Shown: positions 57,241 through 64,000 of the stretch, piece by piece
How the letters are laid out: every line of letters starts with the position of its first letter
Numbering within the stretch: position 1 is the stretch's first letter
Position numbers and translations under genes: made by a program
Assembly: GCF_003933745.1 (NCBI RefSeq)
Contig: NZ_RSEB01000002.1
Span: 806,001-870,000 of the forward strand
Length of the DNA: 64,000 bases
Direction: 5' to 3'
Origin: Glycomyces terrestris
GTDB lineage: Bacteria > Actinomycetota > Actinomycetes > Mycobacteriales > Micromonosporaceae
The notes under the pieces: model-generated
The model's database searches: none
What the model was told of the DNA's origin: nothing
The model's input: only the letters and a program-made list of their open reading frames with translations

Positions 57241-57632
57241 ACGAGCTCGTCGTCGACAACTCGCTCATCATCTACGTCCTGCTCGAAGGCAACGGCAACG
57301 ATCTGTTGCGGCGCCGACTCTCGGCCCCCCGGACACTCCATGCCCCGAACCTCATCGACTACGAGTTCGGCCACGCATTGCGCGGCCTGCTGATCGGCGG
57401 CAAGATCACCGAGGCCGACGCGGATTCGGCGCGCACCGATTTCGCGGACCTGCCGATCCGGCGCTACCCCGGCTCCGCCACGGCCGACCGCGCCTGGGCA
57501 CTGCGACACAACTTCACCGTCTACGACGCCTCGTACATCGCGCTCGCAGAACTGCTCGGAGCGCCCCTGCTCACCGGTGACGCGAAGCTGCTCGGCGCAC
57601 ACCACGCGCACGTCGAACTCGTACCCGGCTAG
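57237..57632 (+). CDS. VapC-type PIN-domain ribonuclease toxin
   Basis: 131 aa, GTG start. It has the four acidic residues of the PIN site: the Asp in LVVDNSLIIYVLL, the Glu in LIDYEFGHALRG, the first Asp in TVYDASYIALAELL and the Asp in PLLTGDAKLL. Such toxins cleave tRNA or rRNA when the antitoxin is degraded. All key residues are intact, so it should be active. The stop is 19 nt from the convergent ctaA stop. Confidence 0.9.
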   Translation: MNELVVDNSLIIYVLLEGNGNDLLRRRLSAPRTLHAPNLIDYEFGHALRGLLIGGKITEADADSARTDFADLPIRRYPGSATADRAWALRHNFTVYDASYIALAELLGAPLLTGDAKLLGAHHAHVELVPG

Positions 57633-57651
57633 AGCCGACCGAGGTCGCCCG

Positions 57652-58674
57652 TCAGGAGGCCGGCTCCTCCACGGGCTCCCGCTCCGCGGCGTCCTCGCGC
57701 TCCGCAGATTCATCGCGCTCCACGATGCGGTCGCCCTCGCGCTCGCCGTGGATCTCGTAGTGGAGCGGCACCGCGTCCGCGCTCGGCTCCCGCCGGCGGA
57801 GGCTGAACGGCACCGCGACCGCGGCCACCCACAGGACCCCGGCGCCGAGCATGTGCAGGCCGACCAGCAGCTCCGGCAGGTCGAGGTAGTACTGCGTGTA
57901 GCCGATGACGCCCTGGAGCAGCTCGACCGCGAGCAGCGCGTACGCCGTGCGGATCGCGGCCTCGGGGGCCTTGACGGCGTGCAGGGCCGCGATCAGGGCC
58001 ACCGTCATGCCGAGCAGGAGCCACACCAGATCGGCGTGCAGCTGCGACATCAGGGCCGGGTCGAGGCCGTTGCGCGGCGTGTCGGCGTCGCCCGCGTGCG
58101 GGCCCGAGCCGGTGACGACCACGCCGAGCACGATCACCGCGAACGCCACCCCCACCAGGCCGCGGCCCAGCAGCACCACCGCGCGCGGGACCAGCGGCAC
58201 GACCTCGCCGTCCGGCTCGCCCGAGCGCACGTACAGCGCCACCGAGAGCGCCACGAGCGGGATCGACGCCAGGAAGTGCAGGCCCACCACCCACGGGTTC
58301 AGGCCCGTCCACACCGTGATCCCGCCGATGACGGCCTGGACCGGCACGTACAGGCACGCGCCGAACGCCAGCCTCACCAGCGACGCGCGCCGCGGCACCC
58401 GCAGCCACGCGGCCGCCAGCGCCCCGAGCGCCACCGCGATGAGCACGCCGGTCAGCACCCGGTTCCCGAACTCGATCGCCCCGTAGATCCCCATCTCCGG
58501 GGTCGCCACCAGCGAGTCCGCCGTGCACTTGGGCCACTCCGGGCAGCCCAGCCCCGACTCGGTCAGGCGCACCGCGCCGCCGGTCACGATGATGCCGACG
58601 TTCGCGATCACACTGGCCAGCGCCCACCGGCGCACTGCGCCCGGCTTGCTGAACCACCGCTGCAACAGGTTCAC
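57652..58674 (-). CDS. ctaA: Heme A synthase
   Basis: 340 aa, eight hydrophobic helices. It oxidises the C8 methyl of heme O to make heme A for cytochrome oxidase. Family marks: VTGGAVRLTESGLGCPEWPK with the Cys pair (GLGCPEWPKC) in the first outer loop, and heme-ligand His in GLHFLASIPL, LHADLVWLLLG and VGLHMLGAGVLW. A charged C-terminal tail (about 45 residues, Glu/Arg) is unusual. GTG 58674 comes 6 nt after TAGGTT (58686-58681), so it is probably leaderless. The 158-bp gap to sufR holds the iron box. Confidence 0.94.
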   Translation of the reverse strand: MNLLQRWFSKPGAVRRWALASVIANVGIIVTGGAVRLTESGLGCPEWPKCTADSLVATPEMGIYGAIEFGNRVLTGVLIAVALGALAAAWLRVPRRASLVRLAFGACLYVPVQAVIGGITVWTGLNPWVVGLHFLASIPLVALSVALYVRSGEPDGEVVPLVPRAVVLLGRGLVGVAFAVIVLGVVVTGSGPHAGDADTPRNGLDPALMSQLHADLVWLLLGMTVALIAALHAVKAPEAAIRTAYALLAVELLQGVIGYTQYYLDLPELLVGLHMLGAGVLWVAAVAVPFSLRRREPSADAVPLHYEIHGEREGDRIVERDESAEREDAAEREPVEEPAS

Positions 58675-58752
58675 CCGGCGAACCTAACCCGCAGCGCACG
58701 GGCGGCCTCCGCCCGGGTCCGCAGGTGTGGGCCGCATCGTCGCCCGCCGATG

Positions 58753-58771
58753 TGAGGTTAGGCAAACCTGC
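58753..58771. promoter_or_regulatory. DtxR/IdeR-like iron box between ctaA and sufR
   Basis: TGAGGTTAGGCAAACCTGC matches the 19-bp iron-box consensus (TTAGGTTAGGCTAACCTAA) at 15 of 19 positions, with an intact AGGTTAGGC...AACCT core. It sits 80 bp before the sufR start, close to both divergent promoters. It predicts iron-dependent control of the suf operon and perhaps ctaA. Confidence 0.65.
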
Positions 58772-58796
58772 GTGCCCCGTCTCACCGCGAGCCGTC

Positions 58797-58825
58797 TCGA
58801 CGCCCCGGAGCGAATTAAGTAACAT
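58797..58825 (+). promoter_or_regulatory. sufR promoter
   Basis: -35 TCGACG (58797-58802), 17-bp spacer, -10 TAACAT (58820-58825). GTG 58833 follows 7 nt later, and no Shine-Dalgarno sequence is visible, so sufR is likely leaderless. Confidence 0.6.
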
Positions 58826-58832
58826 TTACCTT

Positions 58833-59588
58833 GTGGAAATGGTGACGAGGGCGGTCAGTCACTCGACGGACGGGGACACCCGCCGCCGAGTGACCCGCCT
58901 CCTGCTCGAGCGCGGCCACGCCACGGCCGCCGACCTCGCGCGGGAACTCGGCATCACCGCCACCGCCACCCGCCGCCATCTCGACGCGATGGAGGCCGAA
59001 GGCCAGGTCGAGACCCGCGTGGTCAAGACCGCCGGCCGCGGACGGCCCGCCAAGAGCTACCAGCTCACGCCCGCCGCCCGCACCTCCTTCGGCCACACCT
59101 ACGACGACCTCGCGATGGAGGCGCTGCGCTGGATCCGCCGCTTCGAAGGCGAAGGCGCCGTCAGCGGCTTCGCCGCCGAGCAGGTCGCCCGCCTGGAGGC
59201 CCGCTGCCGGGCCGCCCTCGACGCGGTCGACTCGGACGATCCGCTGGCCCGCGCCCAGGCGCTGGCCACCGCCATGTCGAGCGAGGGCTACGCCGCCACG
59301 GCGTCGGTCATCGCCTCGGGCGGGCAGATCTGCCAGCACCACTGCCCGGTGGCGGGCGTGGCCGCGGAGTTCCCGCAGCTGTGCGAGGCGGAGACGCGGG
59401 TGATCAGCCGCCTGCTGGGCGTCCACGTCCAGCGCCTGGCGACGATCGCCAACGGGGACGGGGTGTGCACCACCCACGTGCCCGGCACGAGCGGCCGCAG
59501 GGCCGCCGCAGCGTCCAGGGGAAGCGGCCCGCAGCCGCTGCCCGACCCCCGGCGCGCCCAGACCGACAACCCGACAGGTCAAAGGTGA
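58833..59588 (+). CDS. sufR: SufR-type Fe-S cluster transcription regulator
   Basis: About 251 aa. The N-terminal winged helix ([20 protein letters not shown] then [20 protein letters not shown]) is followed by a cluster-binding domain with cysteines in [22 protein letters not shown] and GDGVCTTH. In mycobacteria and cyanobacteria SufR holds a cluster and represses the suf operon until clusters run short. Start is GTG 58833 or ATG 58839; longer starts have no support. It is the first gene of the operon, 8 nt before sufB. The C-terminal tail is Ser/Gly/Pro-rich. Confidence 0.93.
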   Translation: MEMVTRAVSHSTDGDTRRRVTRLLLERGHATAADLARELGITATATRRHLDAMEAEGQVETRVVKTAGRGRPAKSYQLTPAARTSFGHTYDDLAMEALRWIRRFEGEGAVSGFAAEQVARLEARCRAALDAVDSDDPLARAQALATAMSSEGYAATASVIASGGQICQHHCPVAGVAAEFPQLCEAETRVISRLLGVHVQRLATIANGDGVCTTHVPGTSGRRAAAASRGSGPQPLPDPRRAQTDNPTGQR

Positions 59589-59596
59589 GACTTCAG

Positions 59597-61030
59597 ATGA
59601 CCGACACGCAGAAGAGCGAGCCGCTGAGCCAGGAGGAGGCCCTCGCCTCCCTCGAACGCTACGAGTACGGCTGGGCCGACTCGGACGTCGCCGGCGCGAA
59701 CGCGCGGCGCGGGCTGACCGAAGAGGTCGTCCGCGACATCTCCGCGCGCAAAGGCGAGCCCGAATGGATGCTCGACCTGCGCCTGAAGGGCCTCAAGCTG
59801 TTCGGTCGCAAGCCCATGCCGAACTGGGGCGCCGACCTCTCGGGCATCGACTTCGACAACATCAAGTACTACGTCGAGGCCTCCGAGAAGCAGGCCGAAT
59901 CCTGGGAGGACCTGCCCGAGGACATCAAGCGCACCTACGACAAGCTGGGCATCCCTGAGGCCGAGCGCCAGCAGCTCGTCTCCGGCGTCGCCGCCCAGTA
60001 CGAGTCCACCGTCCTGTACCACTCCATCCGCGAGGACCTGGAGCAGCAGGGCGTCATCTTCATGGACACCGACACCGGCCTGCGCGAGCACCCGGAGATC
60101 TTCAAGGAGTACTTCGGCTCCGTGATCCCGGTCGGCGACAACAAGTTCGCCGCGCTCAACACCGCCACCTGGTCGGGCGGCTCGTTCATCTACGTCCCCA
60201 AGGGCGTCCACGTCGAGATCCCGCTCCAGGCCTACTTCCGGATCAACACCGAGAACATGGGCCAGTTCGAGCGCACGCTCATCATCGCCGACGAGGGCTC
60301 GTTCGTGCACTACATCGAGGGCTGCACCGCCCCGGTGTACTCCTCCGACTCGCTGCACTCCGCGGTCGTCGAGATCATCGTGAAGAAGGACGCCCGCGTC
60401 CGCTACACGACCATCCAGAACTGGTCCTCGAACGTCTACAACCTGGTCACCAAGCGCGCGGTCGCCGAGCAGGGCGCCACCATGGAGTGGGTCGACGGCA
60501 ACCTCGGCTCCAAGGTCACCATGAAGTACCCGGCCGTGGTCATGGTCGGCGAGCACGCCAAGGGCGAGGTCCTGTCGGTCGCCATGGCCGGCGAGGGCCA
60601 GCACCAGGACACCGGCGCCAAGATGACGCACGCCGCGCCGCACACCTCCTCGACCATCGTGTCGAAGTCGATCTCCCGCGGCGGCGGCCGCACCTCCTAC
60701 CGCGGCCTGGTCCAGGTCGACGAGGGCTCGCACCACGCGAAGTCCACCGTCAAGTGCGACGCGCTCCTGGTCGACACCATCTCGCGCTCCGACACGTACC
60801 CGTACGTCGACATCCGCGAGGACGACGTCGACATGGGCCACGAGGCCACGGTCTCCAAGATCGGCGAGGACCAGATGTTCTACCTCATGAGCCGCGGGCT
60901 CACCGAGGACGAGGCGGCGGCCATGATCGTGCGCGGCTTCATCGAGCCGATCGCCAAGGAGCTCCCCATGGAGTACGCCCTGGAGCTCAACCGCCTGATC
61001 GAGCTGCAGATGGAAGGCGCGGTCGGTTAA
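59597..61030 (+). CDS. sufB: Fe-S cluster assembly scaffold SufB
   Basis: 477 aa. SufB builds clusters with SufC and SufD in the cytoplasm. Marks: [39 protein letters not shown], the beta-helix segment [18 protein letters not shown], and the C-terminal [20 protein letters not shown] with the conserved His, then [12 protein letters not shown]. No intein is present; some mycobacterial SufB proteins carry one. aaaggtgag upstream of ATG 59597. Confidence 0.97.
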   Translation: MTDTQKSEPLSQEEALASLERYEYGWADSDVAGANARRGLTEEVVRDISARKGEPEWMLDLRLKGLKLFGRKPMPNWGADLSGIDFDNIKYYVEASEKQAESWEDLPEDIKRTYDKLGIPEAERQQLVSGVAAQYESTVLYHSIREDLEQQGVIFMDTDTGLREHPEIFKEYFGSVIPVGDNKFAALNTATWSGGSFIYVPKGVHVEIPLQAYFRINTENMGQFERTLIIADEGSFVHYIEGCTAPVYSSDSLHSAVVEIIVKKDARVRYTTIQNWSSNVYNLVTKRAVAEQGATMEWVDGNLGSKVTMKYPAVVMVGEHAKGEVLSVAMAGEGQHQDTGAKMTHAAPHTSSTIVSKSISRGGGRTSYRGLVQVDEGSHHAKSTVKCDALLVDTISRSDTYPYVDIREDDVDMGHEATVSKIGEDQMFYLMSRGLTEDEAAAMIVRGFIEPIAKELPMEYALELNRLIELQMEGAVG

Positions 61031-61065
61031 GCGACCCGGCCCGGAGACTAGGAACCAGATTTTCC

Positions 61066-62265
61066 ATGAGCATTGAAGTGGCGCCCAAGCCGCACACCCA
61101 CGGCCTCGGTGAAGTCCCGCCGAAGACCAAGTCGCAGCTGCTGCGCTCGTTCGAGCCCGCCGACTTCCCGGCCCTCACCGGCCGCGAGGAGGACTGGCGC
61201 TACACGCCCGTGAAGCGCCTCGCCGGACTCGACAGCGCCGAGACCGCGCCGGCCGCCAAGGCCGCCGAGTACGCGATCCGCAGCCTGCCCGCGGGGGTCA
61301 CCGCCGAAGCCGTCGGCAAGGACGACCCGCGGCCCGGCTCGATCCTGACCCCGTTCGACCGCCCCAGCGCGGTCGCCTGGGCCAAGACCGAGAAGGCCCT
61401 CCTCGTGTCGGTCGCGCCCGAGACCGCCGTCGCCGAGCCCGTCTGGATCGACGTCACCGGCGGCGGCCTCGACGGCGCCACCTGGGCCCACACGTTCATC
61501 GAGATCGGCCACCACGCCGACGCCACCCTGATCGTGCGCCACACTGGGCAGGCCCGCCTCGGCGACAACGTGGAGATCGCCGTCGGCGACGGCGCCCACC
61601 TGCGCCTGGTCGTCCTCGCCGAATGGGACCGCGAGTCCACCCACGTCGAGCACCAGAAGGCCCGCCTCGGCACCGACGCCAAGCTCGACCACATCGCCGT
61701 CACGCTCGGCGGCGACCTGGTCCGCCAGTACCTGTCGGTCGACTACGCCGGCCGCGGCGGCTCCGTCGACGCCTACGGCCTCTACTTCGCCGACACCGGC
61801 CAGCACCTGGAGCAGCGCCAGCTCGTGGACCACTCCGTCCCCGACTGCCGCTCCAACGTGAACTACCGCGGCGCCCTCCAGGGCGAGACCGCCCGCACCG
61901 TGTGGGTCGGCGACATCCTCATCCAGGACGCCGCCACCGGCACCGACACGTACGAGATCAACCGCAACCTCGTCCTCTCCGACGGCGCCCGCGCCGTCTC
62001 GGTCCCCAACCTGGAGATCGAGACCGGCGAGATCGCCGGCGCCGGCCACGCCTCCGCGACCGGCCGCTTCGACGAGGAGCACCTGTTCTACCTCCAGTCG
62101 CGCGGCATCCCCGAGGCCGAGGCCCGCCGCCTGGTCGTCAAGGGCTTCTTCAACGAGATCATCGCCAAGGTCCCCGACGAGGCCCTCCGCGAGGAGCTCA
62201 CCGAGCTCGTCGTGGCCCGCCTCGACCAGGGCCCCGACGCCGCCCCCGCCCAGGGAGCGGCCTGA
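61066..62265 (+). CDS. sufD: Fe-S cluster assembly protein SufD
   Basis: 399 aa. SufD partners SufB in the SufBC2D complex and is needed for iron entry. It shows EEDWRYTPVKRLAGLD at the N-terminus and the C-terminal LEIETGEIAGAGHASATGRF with EEHLFYLQSRGIPEAEARR. ATG 61066 is 35 nt after sufB; its stop overlaps the Rieske gene start (TGATG). Confidence 0.95.
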   Translation: MSIEVAPKPHTHGLGEVPPKTKSQLLRSFEPADFPALTGREEDWRYTPVKRLAGLDSAETAPAAKAAEYAIRSLPAGVTAEAVGKDDPRPGSILTPFDRPSAVAWAKTEKALLVSVAPETAVAEPVWIDVTGGGLDGATWAHTFIEIGHHADATLIVRHTGQARLGDNVEIAVGDGAHLRLVVLAEWDRESTHVEHQKARLGTDAKLDHIAVTLGGDLVRQYLSVDYAGRGGSVDAYGLYFADTGQHLEQRQLVDHSVPDCRSNVNYRGALQGETARTVWVGDILIQDAATGTDTYEINRNLVLSDGARAVSVPNLEIETGEIAGAGHASATGRFDEEHLFYLQSRGIPEAEARRLVVKGFFNEIIAKVPDEALREELTELVVARLDQGPDAAPAQGAA

Positions 62266-62603
62266 TGACCGACGCCGAATTCCTGCGCGTGTGCGCGCTC
62301 GACGACCTGCCGGAGTCCGAGCCCGTCGCGGCCGACATCCACGGCACGTCGATCCTGCTCGTGCGCAAGTCCGACGAGGTGTTCGCCCTCTACGACGAGT
62401 GCTCCCACGCGGCCGTGGCGCTCTCCGAAGGCGACGTCGACGACTGCTCGATCGAATGCTGGCTGCACGGGTCGATGTTCGACCTGCGCACCGGCAAGCC
62501 GTCGGGGCCGCCCGCCACGACGCCGGTGCCGACCTACCCGGTCGAGCTCCGCGACGGCGACGTCTACCTCAGCCTGAAGCCCAAGACCACCGAAAACGCC
62601 TAG
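62265..62603 (+). CDS. Rieske [2Fe-2S] ferredoxin-like protein
   Basis: 112 aa. Rieske ligands are Cys-X-His in DECSHAAVALSEG and Cys-X2-His in ECWLHGSMFDLRTG, with GPPATTPVPTYPVEL after them. It resembles ferredoxin subunits of ring-hydroxylating dioxygenases, but its fixed place between sufD and sufC in actinobacteria points to electron supply for cluster assembly, or a cluster-sensing role. Start overlaps the sufD stop by one base. Confidence 0.93.
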   Translation: MTDAEFLRVCALDDLPESEPVAADIHGTSILLVRKSDEVFALYDECSHAAVALSEGDVDDCSIECWLHGSMFDLRTGKPSGPPATTPVPTYPVELRDGDVYLSLKPKTTENA

Positions 62604-62617
62604 AGGAAACCAGCACC

Positions 62618-63379
62618 ATGAGCAAGCTCGAGATCCGCGACCTGCACGTCTCGGTCAACACCGACGAAGGCGCCAAGCCGATCCTGCACGGCGTCGACCT
62701 CACCATCAACTCCGGGGAGACCCACGCCATCATGGGCCCCAACGGCTCCGGCAAGTCGACCCTGGCCTACTCGCTGGCCGGGCACCCGAAGTACGAGATC
62801 ACCGGCGGCACGGTCCTCCTCGACGGCGACGACGTCCTCGAGATGAGCGTCGACGAGCGCGCCCGCGCCGGCCTCTTCCTCGCCATGCAGTACCCGGTCG
62901 AGGTCCCCGGCGTCAGCGTCTCCAACTTCCTGCGCACCGCCAAGACCGCGGTCGACGGCGAGGCCCCCAAGCTCCGCACCTGGATGAAGGACCTCAAGGG
63001 CGCCATGGCCGAGCTGAAGATGGACGAGGCGTTCATCAACCGCAACGTCAACGAGGGCTTCTCCGGCGGCGAGAAGAAGCGCCACGAGATCGTCCAGATG
63101 GAGCTCCTCAAGCCCAAGTTCGCGATCCTCGACGAGACCGACTCCGGCCTCGACGTCGACGCCCTCCGCGTCGTCTCCGAGGGCATCAACCACGCCAAGG
63201 AGACCACGAACTCCGGCGTCCTCCTCATCACCCACTACACCCGCATCCTGCGGTACGTGAAGCCCGACTTCGTGCACGTCTTCGTCGACGGCCGGATCGC
63301 CGAGGAAGGCGGCCCGGAGCTCGCCGAGAAGCTCGAGGCCGAAGGCTACGAGTCCTACGTCGGCACGAAGGCCGCCTAG
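62618..63379 (+). CDS. sufC: Fe-S cluster assembly ATPase SufC
   Basis: 253 aa ABC-type ATPase. Walker A GPNGSGKST near residue 39, signature region FSGGEKKRHEIVQ, Walker B FAILDETDSGLDVDAL, and the switch His in LLITHYTRIL. It powers shape change of SufBD; no membrane partner is involved. gaggaaa lies upstream of ATG 62618, and it is followed by sufS after 14 nt. Confidence 0.97.
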   Translation: MSKLEIRDLHVSVNTDEGAKPILHGVDLTINSGETHAIMGPNGSGKSTLAYSLAGHPKYEITGGTVLLDGDDVLEMSVDERARAGLFLAMQYPVEVPGVSVSNFLRTAKTAVDGEAPKLRTWMKDLKGAMAELKMDEAFINRNVNEGFSGGEKKRHEIVQMELLKPKFAILDETDSGLDVDALRVVSEGINHAKETTNSGVLLITHYTRILRYVKPDFVHVFVDGRIAEEGGPELAEKLEAEGYESYVGTKAA

Positions 63380-63393
63380 ACCAGGAGGAGCCC

Positions 63394-64000
63394 GTGGAGG
63401 CTGTCACCAAGCTCGACGTCGAGGCGATCCGCGCCGACTTCCCGATCCTCCAGCGCCGGATCGGGGACCGCGCGATCGCCTACCTGGACTCCGCTGCGAC
63501 CTCGCAGAAGCCCGTCCAGGTCGTCGAGGCCATGCGCCGCTTCACCGAGCACTCGAACGCGAACATCTCGCGCTCGGTGCACACCCTCGGGGCCGAGGCC
63601 ACCGAGGCGTACGAGGGCGCCCGCGCCCGGGTCGCCGCCTTCATCGGCGCCCCCAGCGCGAACGAAGTGGTGTTCACCAAGAACTCCACCGAGTCGATCA
63701 ACCTGCTCGCGTACGCGTTCCAGAACGCCACGCTCGACCCGCACGCCGACCCGCGGTTCCGCCTCGCGCCCGGCGACGAGATCGTCGTGACCGAGATGGA
63801 GCACCACGCGAACCTCATCCCGTGGCAGCAGCTCGCCCAGCGCACCGGCGCGACCCTGAAGTGGATCGGCATCACCGACCACGGCCGGCTCGACCTCGAG
63901 TCGATCCCCGAGGTCATCACCGAGCGCACCAGGGTCGTCTCCTTCACGCACGTCGCGAACCTGCTCGGCACGGTCAACCCGACCTCGCAGATCACCGCCC
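63394..64000 (+). CDS. sufS: Cysteine desulfurase SufS, 5' part (continues past window)
   Basis: At least 202 aa from GTG 63394 (aggaggag upstream), running off the right edge. This PLP enzyme frees sulfur from cysteine for the suf system. Visible: IRADFPILQRRIGDRAIAYL, DSAATSQKPVQVVEAMRRF, NISRSVHTLGAEATEAYEGA, TEMEHHANLIPWQQLAQRTG. The PLP-binding Lys and the active Cys lie beyond the edge. The frame is open to base 64000. Confidence 0.95.
   Translation, partial: MEAVTKLDVEAIRADFPILQRRIGDRAIAYLDSAATSQKPVQVVEAMRRFTEHSNANISRSVHTLGAEATEAYEGARARVAAFIGAPSANEVVFTKNSTESINLLAYAFQNATLDPHADPRFRLAPGDEIVVTEMEHHANLIPWQQLAQRTGATLKWIGITDHGRLDLESIPEVITERTRVVSFTHVANLLGTVNPTSQITA

Overview
The window is chromosomal DNA from a high-GC Gram-positive bacterium (Actinomycetota). 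The signs are about 70% GC with strong third-position GC bias, WhiA and RbpA, the uvrC-rapZ-yvcK-whiA and gap-pgk-tpiA-secG orders, the tkt-tal-pgi-zwf-opcA-pgl pentose-phosphate operon, an HTH/DUF397 pair, and a sufR-sufB-sufD-Rieske-sufC-sufS operon. A filamentous actinomycete of the Glycomyces/Micromonospora kind would fit, but the genus cannot be fixed from sequence reading alone.

Layout. 1-7.6 kb: conserved core with uvrC (3' part), rapZ, yvcK, whiA, the glycolytic operon gap-pgk-tpiA and secG. 7.6-9.7 kb: a MerR/HspR-like regulator divergent from a small heat-shock protein, a small Cys-rich protein, and rbpA. 9.7-19 kb: the minus-strand pentose-phosphate operon, then ctaB. 19-23.3 kb: an accessory stretch with lower-GC codon use, holding an XRE/DUF5753 regulator, two nearly identical DUF397 genes flanking a small helical ORF and an immunity-like ORF, and small unknown genes. 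23.3-33.3 kb: a sugar-acid island with a LysR regulator, kdgD, an aldehyde dehydrogenase, gudD, a tripartite tricarboxylate-type transporter (tctCBA), an IclR regulator and a talarate/galactarate-type dehydratase. Together these take up aldarates and convert them to 2-oxoglutarate. 33.3-34.5 kb: a tetR-smr-smr efflux operon.

34.6-54.6 kb holds the most interesting locus: eight co-oriented, tightly spaced genes. Four tandem giant DUF4132 paralogues (about 1,100 aa each) are followed by a MoxR-type AAA+ ATPase, a DUF5682 protein, a VWA (MIDAS) protein and a SWIM zinc-finger protein. The gene set matches, from memory, the uncharacterised Escherichia coli yehI-yehL-yehM-yehP-yehQ genes. Two near-duplicate promoters, before the first and fourth DUF4132 genes, fit the published RecA-independent (PafBC-type) DNA-damage promoter pattern TGTCR...N8-TANNNT. 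This suggests a damage-inducible chaperone-like ATPase system with an expanded set of large repeat proteins.

54.7-64 kb: malic enzyme, an ADP-ribosylglycohydrolase-family protein, a VapBC-type toxin-antitoxin pair, ctaA, and the suf Fe-S assembly operon, which runs off the right edge inside sufS. A DtxR/IdeR-like iron box lies in front of sufR. Several genes start 5-7 nt after a TANNNT -10 element and are probably leaderless. No tRNA, rRNA, insertion sequence or CRISPR array was seen.
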